From Antrodiella citrinella (taxonomy: Eukaryota; Basidiomycota; Agaricomycetes; Polyporales; Steccherinaceae), in assembly GCA_004802725.1 (NCBI GenBank), contig SGPM01000012.1, positions 157,091-221,090 on the forward strand: a DNA stretch of 64,000 nucleotides, in the 5' to 3' direction. Position numbers and translations under genes: made by a program. Position 1 is the stretch's first letter; each line of letters starts with the position of its first letter. The notes beneath the pieces were generated by a model that saw only the letters and a program-made list of their open reading frames with translations, did not search any database and had not been told where the DNA came from. Below, in pieces: positions 32,878-43,844 of this stretch.

Positions 32878-35800
32878 ATGGCATCCGAAAGCACCACCGC
32901 TGTCGAAGACAAACATCGTCTCCCGACGAACGCTATGCCTATTCACTACGACGTGACGATTGCCACCGACCTCCAGAGATTGAAGTACTATGGCTCCACC
33001 GTCGTTCAGTACGTCTTCGATATTCTCTCATGGCAAGGATCATCGCTCACACCGGTCCGGTTTATAGTTTGGACATCGTAGAGACTAGCACCAAGCTCGT
33101 CTTCAACGTCTCAGCCTTAAAGCTGCGTGAACTGAGTGTCACGTCGTCGGCTTTGGCTGAGCCTCAAAGCTTTGCATTGGGCGATATTCAGATAGACGAG
33201 ACGAGCCAACGCGCAAGCGTGACACTTTCCTCTGACCTGCCAGCTGGGTCGAAGGCGGCATTGAGGGTCGGCTTCGAAGGGGAGCTCACTTCGTCTATGA
33301 AGGGCTACTACTGCTCGTCGTGGAAGCACGACGGTAAGACCGAACATTACTCCCTGACACATTTCGAAGTAAGCCTTGTGTATTCGTATAGCTATGATAA
33401 ACTTACTCACTTCACGTATTTCATTATAGCCGACATCTGCTAGACATGCATTCCCTTGTTGGGATGAACCTGCTCTCAAGGCTTCGTTCTCCGTGACTAT
33501 GATATCCAAAGAAGGCACGGTGAACCTCAGCAACATGCCTTCTATTTCTGAGGACGTCTATACCCCCAACACGTTGTTCGATGTTCCCTGGCTTGGCGAG
33601 AAGCTCTCTTCTGTTGTGGCTGAGGACGGCAAGCAATGGAAAGTCGTCAAGTTCGAGAAGACTCCTCCAGTAAGTGAGCATTTCGATCGATGTCCAAACG
33701 TCCTGGCTAAAGTGGAACAGATGTCAACATACATTGTTGCTTTCGCAAATGGGCCCTTCGTGTACAAGGAGAGCTCGTACAAGAGTCCACTGAGTGGCAA
33801 AGTTCGATCGTTACGCGTGTACGGTGGGACCCGTTTTCAAACATTGTGAAACAGAGGATCGCTAATCTACGCATCCTTATAGCTACGTCAGATCTCATTG
33901 ACAAAGTCGACTTCGCACTGGATGTCAAGTTGAAGGTTGTCCCTCTGTATGAGGAAGTCTTCGACATTGAGTACCCTCTTCCCAAACTCGATACATTGGT
34001 GGTATGTTTCCTGGCATCTTGACCTATGATGTATGTGCGAGACTAATTGAATTGCGGGAAGGCACACGACTTCGACGCTGGTGAGTCGACGGACATCCCT
34101 TATTTTCTGACGAGGTGTTAACGGAGAATGCTTGGGCATCAGGCGCCATGGAGAATTGGGTTAGCTTCTTTCCCTACTGGATTCGCACTCTTCCTGATCT
34201 CGTAATGCAGGGCCTTATCACAGGTAGGACCAACACGTTTTGCGCTGACCCCAAGGCAAGCATTAGACAGAGGAAACAAATCGCTGGCGCAATGAGTCAT
34301 GAAGTGGCACACATGTGGTCCGTCTTGAGAGAACATATTACTTGCTATGTCTCAACTTCTACTCAGGTTTGGTAACATCACGACGATGAAGTGGTGGGAT
34401 AACTTGTACTTGAACGAAGGCGAGCTCAAGTTCATACGCAAGCCTGTTATTCACTAACCTGGGCTCGCCGGCTAGGTTTCGCTTCTCTTGTGCGTATCCA
34501 TAGTGTCCTTCAGGTTGCAGACGACAAATCATTTAACCATACTTACAGATGGGCGAAATTGTGATTCTAGGTGAGTGAAAGTTTCATTTTGCGATACACA
34601 TATCTGACCGTCATTCAGATAAGTAAGGTCGTCTTCCATGCCTTCCATCTATCATCCTGCAACGCAGTCTACAGGGTATTTCCTGAGTGGAAGCCACATT
34701 CTGGCTTCATTGCAGGACATCTGGCAAGAGCATTGAAGCTGGATGCCAACTCTTCTTCTCACTCCATCGAAGTCGATTGCCCCGACGCCAACATGGTCAA
34801 CCAGGTCAAGTATATCACTTTTGTTTCGGAGCAACTCGCTGACTTCACGCATCAGATATTCGACGGTCTGTCGTACTCAAAGGCAGCTTCTGGTAAAAAA
34901 GATACATATTGTCTCTGAACCCTTGCTCATCCAACATTGCACCAGTTCTTCGCATGCTGTACAAGTATGCTGGCGATGAAAGCTTCATGCGCGGAGTTTC
35001 TACCTATCTCAGGGATCACTTGTATGCAAACACCATCACAGAAGATTTATGGAAAGGCCTGAAGGCCTCTACTGGTATGTCTTTCCGGTGCAGAACGAAG
35101 AATGTGAGTTGTACTGAGGGTAATGGATTGTAGGCATTGATGTCTCGCGGATGATGGATAATTGGATCAAAAAGGTCAGTCTACGGCCAGACACGGATCG
35201 ACCATTCTCCGTGATTTATGTCTACCTAGGTTGGTTTCCCCGTTGTAACAGTGACAGAGATCGAGGGCGGTATACATGTGAAACAAGATCGTTTCCTGGA
35301 ATCTGGCCCTGCAGAAACGCAAGACAATCAGACCCTGTGGTTCGTGCTTCAGTTTTATTTCACTAGTATCGGCGTTAGACTAAGAAGCTATTGACTGGAA
35401 AGGACCATCCCACTGTTCGTGCTCACCGTCTCGGACGATGGTCAAGCGACAATCGACAACAGAATAGTGCTAGACGAGCGCGAGCAGACTATACCGTTGA
35501 ACACGAAGAATCTTTTCAAATTGAACGCGGGTACTCTCGGTGTTTGTCAGTCGCAGTATGATCGAGGTATTAACTCCTTCCACAAGCTGACTTATCGATA
35601 GATCATGTGAAGTATTCTGGTGAGAGGTTGTCTTCGATTGCTCAGGAAGCGGTGAAGAAGGTCTCTGTGTTTTCATTGGAGGATCGCATGGGTCTCGTCA
35701 TGGACGGAGCAGCTCTAGCAAAAGCGGGAGTCATGAAAACTAGCGACGTCCTGGCCCTTATCGACTTCTTTCGACATGAGACAGAAAGTGAGCATAAGTG

Positions 35801-37068
35801 ACCCAGTATCTTTGGGAACGACTGATCGAATCATTCCCAGACGTCGTGTGGAAATCTATCAGCGACAGCCTTAGTCAAATCGTTTCTGTGTGGGGCGAGC
35901 ATCAAAGGATTCAACCACTGCTGAAATCGTTCACCAGGGTATGTTTCATAGATATCACACTGTCTCGCAAAGGTGTTGACGGCGTGAAACGCAGGGCCTA
36001 TACGTCCCACACATTCAACGCCTGGGTTATGAACCAGTAGAAGGAGAATCAATTGATGACCGCGAGTCTCGTAACCGCGCTATAATTCACGCAGCCACTG
36101 CGGGCGACCCGACGTACGAACATTTCCTGATGATAACTTGAGAAGCACTAACAGAACCCGACAGGGTAATCAAAGAGCTCAAGGATAGATATGCTCAATT
36201 TATTGCCACTGGGAGTATCCATCCGGAACTCGAACGAGTTTCCTTGAAGAATGTGAGTAGGAGTGTACCATATATCCTTTTGGTTGCCAGGCTGACATGT
36301 CAATCCTTTTGTAGGCGGTGAAGTATGGAGGACGTGCTGAATTCGACGCGATGAAAGCCATCGCGAAGGAGCCCAAGACCCCCTCACTCTGCACTTCCGC
36401 ACTGCTTGCTATGGCTGCAGTCCAAGATGAAGCACTTATTTCGGAAATTTTTGACTCATTTATGGAAGAAGTTCGAGATCAAAATTTGGTATATCTGTTC
36501 TTCGGGTTAAGTAACAACTACAAGTACCGTTCATTCGCCGTAAAGAAGTTCCAGGAGAGATACGATTGGGTTTGTGCCCTTACGCTCATCTACTGCGACA
36601 TGTCTTACACAACGTGAACAGTTCGAGAAGCGTTTTGCCGGAAACTTCACCCTCCAGACCCTCGTTAGAGTAAGTTTCTCTGTAAATGCTACTATCACTA
36701 TACTTATTCAGCGTTGACAGATCTCCCATTCTGGTTTATCATCGATGGAGATGCACAAGCAAGCTGAGGATTTCTTCAAGGTAAGACAGATAGAGGCAGG
36801 AAGTATCGCTACTCAACATACTATATGCAGACGAAGGATACATCCAAGTTCAACATGACTTTGAATCAGGGTGAGCAAAAACGCGCTTCTTGATACACCA
36901 CGTTGACTCTTTGTATCTTCAGCTTTGGATGGTATCGCAGCGAAGGCAGCCTGGGTCGAGGTATGTTGTTGAAATTGTCGTGATAAGATGCTCAAAGTAC
37001 TCATATGATCCACGCAGCGCTCATCAGACGATATTCTCGAGTGGCTTGAGAAGAAAGAGCGGCAGTAG
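32878..37068 (+). CDS. M1 zinc aminopeptidase (Ape2/puromycin-sensitive type), copy 2
   Basis: A tandem paralogue of the preceding gene, about 880 residues, starting [20 protein letters not shown]. Domain order and key motifs are kept: [68 protein letters not shown] with [15 protein letters not shown] and the C-terminal helical domain ending LEKKERQ. It should therefore be catalytically competent. Most intron positions match copy 1. One difference is a 51-nt stop-free insertion (34805-34855) with intron borders between NMVNQ and IFDGLSY; copy 1 runs straight through there. Several loops are diverged (for example [18 protein letters not shown]), so the two enzymes may differ in substrate preference. 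The stop lies only 77 bp from the convergent end of the next minus-strand gene. Confidence 0.92.
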
Positions 37069-37145
37069 TGGTCGCAGTGCGATGGGAGTCAAAGTGTATT
37101 GGTCAAGGAAAGTCATACTAGCAACAAGAATAACGACTTGCTCCG

Positions 37146-40100
37146 CTATGCTCTGTACTTGGAGATGCAAAGAGGGAGGGAGGACGTTCGAAAGACAGAT
37201 TTAGGCATCTTGGTACTGGCGTGGGAGTTGTGTGCGTGCAGTACCTTCTTCAAGACTTCGCACGATCTAGCGTCGGTATTTGAGATCTCGTTTAAGGCTT
37301 GAGACATGCGCCTCGCGTACGATGCGAATTCCGATTCCAGAGAGATCAGGATATTGAAATGCTCGATGCTGCGGGGAATTTGAAAGAGTAAATCATGCAA
37401 TAACTCAACACTCGTACCTTGTCGACTGCATTGAACGTAGATCAGCTGCTGCGATCTCGAGTAACTTGTCTCTTGCGACGTCTACGTCCATTTGGCACGC
37501 CCCCACCCTTGTAGTCAGCTTATGTATCATTGCCTGTCATGAGATTTGTGAGAGGCCTGTTTGGTAGATCATTCAAGTATACAGACCTCGTTTAGCTGGT
37601 TCAGGACGTCCACAATCGCGTCCATTCTTTGGTCCCCGTTCCTGCGTACAGCGGTATGGGGAGTCGCGATGTTATCTCCCGCTTGTACTGGGTTGATAGC
37701 GCCTGACTCTGTAAATAAGGTTTCAAACGGCAAGATAACTCTCCATCGATTCTTGGAACTGACCGGTCCACTGGTCTACTCGACGCGATGAATGACCACG
37801 TCCGAACCCCAAGGTTGGAGTGCGGTTCGAATCGGCTTGCCAATGGCTCCCACGAGGAGCGTTGGCTTGCACATTCTTCGGACGGACACTAGGGACTTCC
37901 ATTGGTCTGTAAACTGGCAATATGGCATCCCTCTTGGCAGGCGGTGGGGAGTCGACCGTCAGGTCAATCATATTCACCACCTGCAGGGTAATGACTCAAC
38001 ACACGATCACGAGGCATAATTTACCTACCTACCTTGGCCATCTCTTGCTTTGGTAGAGTGGTAACATTGTCCGGGACAGTCTGGAGATGCACACACCCAG
38101 TTAAAGCAGCGCCCTCAAAGCTTTGGATCACGTACGACGTCGATGTCATGATCCACGAATGTGATATCTTCAAGTTCAGCTTCTGCCGGATCCGAAGCAT
38201 CTGCAGGCGGTGAAGAGCGGACTTCTGAAAGCCTCTGGGGTTCCTCGACGGCTGGAACCACAGGCAGCAAGTCGTTGTTTGCGTGTGAAAACATATTTTC
38301 ATCGATTTGGTTTCGATCACTGTAATCATGGATTTGTCGCGGTGGCGTCTTCATTGGCAACCTACCGCGCTCGTCTGCCTTGATCCAAGGCATGTCGTCC
38401 GATTTCTGTTGTGAATGTCAGCACATAACATGCTGCAATACACAAAGCTAACACAAACAGCAGATTTATCATCCTTCGTTGCCTTCGTTTTTGGTACTTT
38501 ATCACGTCTGTTGACCTTACTTTCCGACGGGCTTCGAGGCTGTGCTGACTTCAGTGTGTGAACGCAGAGGTATGATTATGAGACGCACTTGTAGAGGCGT
38601 CACGCTCTGTTCAATATCGGTAACCTTACTTATTTCACCGACGATAAGTTCCACCTCCATATTGGTATCGATAGGATCGGGCTTGGTATCGGGTTTCTTG
38701 GCTTTGGCTTTCTGCGCCCTCTTGGGCTCCGGTGCCTTCTTAGTCTCAGACTGTTTCTCGTCCTTGTGTGTCGCCCCTTTCGAAGCGCCTTTGCCAGCCA
38801 ACGGGGAAGAACTCCTCTGGCCGCTCTTCGACGAGTCCTCGGGGATTTCATCGTAGTCGACCTTCTTAGCTTGATGGACAAGAGCATTTCGGTCACGTTT
38901 GGCACGATAGCGCTTCATCCGACCGGTGGATTGTACAGCAGTCATAGAGGAGTCATCTAGAGCTTCTTGCAATCGTTGACGCTTTACAGGTGGAGGCTGC
39001 AGTTCAGTATCATCGTTAGCAGCGGGTTTAGCATTCTGGTCCTCGGCAGGTACGCCAGCTTTCCGCTTCTTGGAATTTTTGGCCGCAGGCTTTTCAACGC
39101 AGGTACCAGCCTTGTTGCGTAGACTCTTTTTGACCAGCTTGCTTGACGGGGCAGCCGGGTGTTCTTCTGTTAATAGTGAAGCATGAGTCCAGATCGCATA
39201 GAGACAGACCGCAGATCATCAGGTTCACCGTCAGAATCATGTGCCTTAGTTGGCGGCTTATTAGACCGAGTAACAGAGCTCATGCCAGCCTTGACGGTAT
39301 CAGGCTCTTCCAGAGCGGGGGAAGTATTAATTTTGGCTGCAATCGTGAGAACTGTATCTTCAGTAGCAGTAGCAGGTTTGCACCGCTCGGTAAGATCAGG
39401 ACTAGAAGGATCCGGGGCAAGAGCTTTAGGTCTTCCAGCAGATGCAGCCTGAGCAGTCCGCGCGGACGCCTTTTTAGCAAGTGTAGCAGAGCTAGGATGC
39501 GGTCGCTGTGTCGGAGCCAAATTCAGAGTAGAGCGTCGCCGTGAGACAGCCAAAGTAGAGCTAGTGATAACATCTTCGATCTCGTCGTCCGAAATGACCT
39601 GATTCTTTCTCCTATTGCGCGTTGTGGGTCCCTGTTCAAGGTGGGTCACATTAGTACGGTACTAGTCGGTTATTGTCTCCTCACCTTGGCGTTGACGTGG
39701 TCTTTCGTAACCTCCTTGACTTTGCTTTCAACGGGAGATACATTTTCGTCCCTGATTTCATTGCATTTGTCGGCTGCAGTCTGGGAAACAGTTAACCGTT
39801 GAGGAGTGTGGAAAGCAACTTTGGAGGTGTCAATCGCAGTCGCTTCGGTTCGCTTAGTCGGTGCTCGCTTCTTGTCCAACAGTTGTATCGGGTTGAGAAC
39901 AGAGGTTGGGGGTGTGAGCATCGTCTGGACCATTGCTTCGTCACGGTCTGAAATGCGACCTTGATCTGGAGCTTCGTCGCTGGGGTCGTTGGTGCCATAC
40001 ACTGCAATGACTGTATCATCAGAGCTGCAGTCACAATAGAGGACAATCACATACGTTTCAATAGATTTTCGTATCTCTATCACAAGAACAGCATGTGAGC

Positions 40101-41892
40101 AATGAATAATCGCATATGGACCATCACAGACCTCGCTCTTCCCAACGAACTTCCCGTTTGAATCGACTTCCAGATTGGCGGCAGCCAACGAAAGAGACGA
40201 TTTCTGCAACTTCTGGACTATCAGACGCTTATCCTGGGGCAAACATCTCAGTTCTATATCCAAGCCGACAGAATAAGCTCTTACCAGTTTCCTATTTTGT
40301 GCCGCCTCAAGGAACCGAGGCAGTGAGCTGCTCTCCAGCTCGAATTGCACGCATATACCCTGATCCTTTGGGCGCACCGAATCTAAGACAGCGCATTCAC
40401 GGCCTATGACAGGCATTTCGGTAAGGTTGGCATTGATTTGCACACGGTCAGATTCTCCGTCAGACGAAAGGAGTCTTGAGATTTCGATCTTCTGGACCGA
40501 TGCGTATGGAATCACGAGCGACTCATATTGATCGTCCTATAAAAGAGGTAAGCGCACTCGTACGTCCGTATGAGAATGGATTCCCGACCTCTATCACCAC
40601 GTTACCACACAATTCTGTGTTGTCAGCGTAGAGGGTGTCTAGCGGTTTCCGCACACCGCATATGATCATCTCTTTGACTTCGAACGGCTGAGGACTGCGT
40701 AAGATGTGAGTATATGCTCTATAGCTGCATCTTTCACCAATCAACTCACTATGAGATGTCCGCCAAAGCCAACATCTGTAAGATATTTGCAACGACAGAC
40801 TCCCAGGTACCATTCCTCAAATTCTCGAGCAGTTTTGCGATCTCTCTGCCAACCTTCTCTTTCGCCGGATCGACCACAGAGATCACAAATACAGACTGTA
40901 TAAAAGCCGTTCGGGCACGACTGGCTGCAGTATTTTGTGCGGTGGGAAGAATTTGCGCAAAGAGGTTCAACAGTGCTTCTAGAGCGAGATAGTCTGAGGA
41001 CGAGCCAATTAGCACATGACGACGTATCGAAGTAAACAACGAGGACCTTTCGTGCGCCATAGATGAGTGCCGAGTTTTGCGCTGCGTGTATGCTATTGTG
41101 AGCGACGAATGCGGGGCGGCGGGGCGTCTCACATACCTGCCAACATATTTTGGGTCCCTGATTGTTTCCTGGTTTGCTTTCGAACCAGACGCAGTCTCTG
41201 TTAGAAGACTATACACCTATTATCGAGTGAGCATAGCGAATGTCTTCACGTGAACCATGGCCTACAGAACATCGCAACGGAACGCTCATGAAAGGCATGG
41301 ATAGTGAGAATGCCATGTCACACACGACCTTGTACATCGCGGATGCAATTTTGTTCTGGCTTTCGGCTGGTAGTTATTGTGTCAGATAAAGTCATGTACT
41401 CAGTTTAAACTACTCACGCCCTTCGTTGTCCTCGTAGTAGTCCTTATGACAATAGATGATGAGGCGTCTGGGACTTTGAGATGCAGCAACTGTCGTACCA
41501 GAACACCCGATAACAACGCATAAAGAACCGACTCCCATTGAGCTCTCTGGTCATGTCTTCCAGCAGTATACTCCGCCAAGATCTTGTTGTTGTATAGATA
41601 GTCAGCCAGACGCGCGCAAAACTGCAAGGCCACTTGAGGAAACGAGGTATATGCGAGCTGTAGAGGCCGTCGAAGTTGCTGCACCAGCTTCTCAGACTCT
41701 GGCAATGAGAGCGATGATGTACTCTGAGAGCTCATCAGTGTCGGACATGTAGAAATAGCTGTTGACACGTACAAGAAGTCCAATGAGAGGTTCGGTCTGA
41801 TTTATCGCAAGTGCCAGCTGCTTCTTGCCTTTTCCTCTCTTCTTCGAGCAAGTCTTCTTCAACTCCTCAAACGCAGAGGTAATCTCCTCCAT
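37146..41892 (-). CDS. Candidate meiotic chromosome-axis protein (SYCP2/Red1-like)
   Basis: A large many-exon gene read from ATG 41892 to TAG 37146, well over 1000 residues. Layout: a helical N-terminal region (VQSEKLVQQLRRPLQLAYTS, ALEALLNLFAQILPTAQNTA) that resembles an ARM-like fold; a beta-rich domain (FEVKEMIICGVRKPLDTLYA, IPYASVQKIEISRLLSSDGE, ICVQFELESSSLPRFLEAA) of the type seen in Spt16-like/PH domains; a long, basic, disordered middle; the acidic motif MIDLTVDSPP, a good SUMO-interacting motif; and a short coiled coil at the C-terminus (RMDAIVDVLNQLNE, ESEFASYARRMSQALNEI). This order (ARM-like, Spt16-like, disorder, coiled coil) is that of the axis proteins SYCP2, Red1 and ASY3. Sequence identity to those is too low to assert by eye, so the function is inference. 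Exons in the disordered middle were not all resolved. Confidence 0.5.
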
Positions 41893-42033
41893 TCCGAAAA
41901 AGTCGATAGGTGAACCTGGTGAAGTAAGAAAAAGTGTGAAGCCGATGTCAAGCGGCTAGATGAAATGAATTGCTGATTTGTCACATTATTGTCGGAGACT
42001 GATCGGAGTCTTAAGTGAACGCCCTTTTCTCTA

Positions 42034-42068
42034 CACGTGATCGCGTCCAGGACCGCGTCAGTCACGTG
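42034..42068. promoter_or_regulatory. Paired CACGTG boxes in a divergent promoter
   Basis: Two CACGTG palindromes, 42034-42039 and 42063-42068, start 29 bp apart in the 293-bp interval between two divergently transcribed genes. Close spacing of two identical E-boxes suggests binding by bHLH dimers. Which factor binds cannot be read from the sequence. Confidence 0.45.
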
Positions 42069-42185
42069 TTTGTTGAAAACGCTATTTAAGAGTTCGTTTG
42101 AGTCTTTCGCGTTCAACGTCATCTTTCTTCTCACCGTCATCTTGTCAACATCTGTAACAGTACCCGTCCCCAGTCGCAAAGAGTC

Positions 42186-43282
42186 ATGGACAAACGCGAA
42201 ACCTCTCCGGCACCTGCGAGGCGTAACAAACCTACCAAATCCGATATCAGCATCCGTATTGCTTGCATTGAAGGTGTGTTTGTTTGATGTCCGTTACAGT
42301 ACACACCACTCATCCACCCTTTCCGGAAAAGCTCTCTCGCGTTCGTCTCTTATGAAGTTGTCTCGCAAGAGGTCTGCCACACGCTTAGGCGTCAAACAAG
42401 TTGCCCGCTATCTTCGACACAAGACTGGCTCGCCGCTACACTATAAATCAGTTTCCAGGTATCTCAAGACCCTCCCTTCGCCAGGTATGTGCACATTGCA
42501 GTTAGGAAACATCAACTAATACGTCATTTACAGAATTACGACAGAGCAAGCTCGAGGCCTGCGATGATGCGCCTTCTGACCTTGCAGATGACATTGCTGT
42601 TGTCCCGATGCCTTCGTCTATGTCGAAGCGTCGCATCGCATCGAAGATTCCCGCGCTGAACTGCGTGGTCGAGATTCCTCCTGCCTCCAACTTTGTCTCA
42701 ACGGACCACACGGATTGGACGTATCTCCAGACGCCGCTTGACCAGATTATGCATACCCCTGATGGTCCTCCGGACTTGTGCCGCCCTCGCGCTTCTACTG
42801 CCTGCCTGAAGCCCAAGTCATCCATCCTCACCACAATCCGACCGGCTCCTCTGAAACGCCTCAGCATTGACCCAAATGCCGAGCTTGACTCCCCGTACGT
42901 GCCATTCACGCCCCAAGAATCGCCGAGCTCTCGCTCTTCGCCTACTCTGGAGCTAGCCAACAAGTTCAACAAGATGGACATCCCGAATGGCGTCGTCAAC
43001 TCAGCTTCTCCCTCGCACAAGTTTAAGGCTACAGCCTATGAAGTCCCTTGGAAGCTGTCTCATACTCTTCCCCGTCGACTCTCCTACAAGTCCGCTTTGC
43101 CCTCTACGTCTTCTCCTCTGACGCCCAATACATTCCCTGGCCTCCTGCCGCCAATCGAAGGGAACAATTTAGCATCCCCTGTCACCCTCAGAACTTCTTA
43201 CTTGCCTGGCCTTCAACCTGTGACGCCTCTTCCAGTCTCTGGCTCATCTGGTGTCTCTGGCTCTCCTGCTGGATACTTCTAG
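42186..43282 (+). CDS. Unknown protein, divergent partner of the axis candidate
   Basis: Exons 42186-42273, 42332-42484 and 42534-43282 join in phase to 329 residues. No family is recognised. The N-terminal 85 residues look folded and basic: SDISIRIACIEALSRSS followed by the KLSRKRSATRLGVKQVARYL stretch and GSPLHYKSVSRYLKTLPSP. The rest is Ser/Pro-rich and disordered, with many SP/TP sites (PYVPFTPQESPSSRSSP, PSTSSPLTPNTFPGLLPP) and recurrent proline-bounded motifs, suggesting a phosphoregulated nuclear protein. It shares a 293-bp divergent promoter with the axis candidate, which may mean co-expression; that is inference. The first intron was placed at the only acceptor that preserves the long downstream frame. 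Confidence 0.6.
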
Positions 43283-43844
43283 GCTCGATTATTTGCATTC
43301 TTTGCCCCACATCCTCGCGTCTCCCCCGTCCGCATCTCCAAACCCCGCAGCGAACATCTTCCTTGCTCATCCCCTGATCTTTTGTCGTTCTGCCTAGTCA
43401 GTCGTCTCAATACTTGCATAATATGACTTTCCGCTTTCCGTCACAAGTGTAATTGTAGCCATGCGCCTTTGAAAGAATTGTATAACGCAGTATGATCATG
43501 TTTACGGTGTACCCGGCGGGTATACAGTGTCCGATTATCATATCAGCTGGGCTGGAAGAGATTTACTCTAACCGACGCTGATCCCGCAGGGCCCAGGTCG
43601 CGAGGACGCACAATATCAAATTATCAATGATTGAATCTGTACTCTGACCACACCCCGCCACCATCGACGACGACGAGCTCGAGGCTCTTTCACTGCTTGG
43701 ACAACCGTCGAGTGTGGGCGAAACGAGGCTGCTAACCGGTCTCCACAACTACTCCACAGCTACCCCGGTCGTCCTTTCTTGGACCTTGTCCGCACACTTT
43801 TGGGCTACACGCGCAATTGTCCTGAAAACACAAGCTGTGTGGAC
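43283..43844. other. Intergenic stretch
   Basis: About 560 bp between the unknown protein and the bestrophin-like gene, both on the plus strand. It should contain the promoter of the latter. A 61-codon minus-strand frame (43563-43748) has no support beyond being open. Confidence 0.5.
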
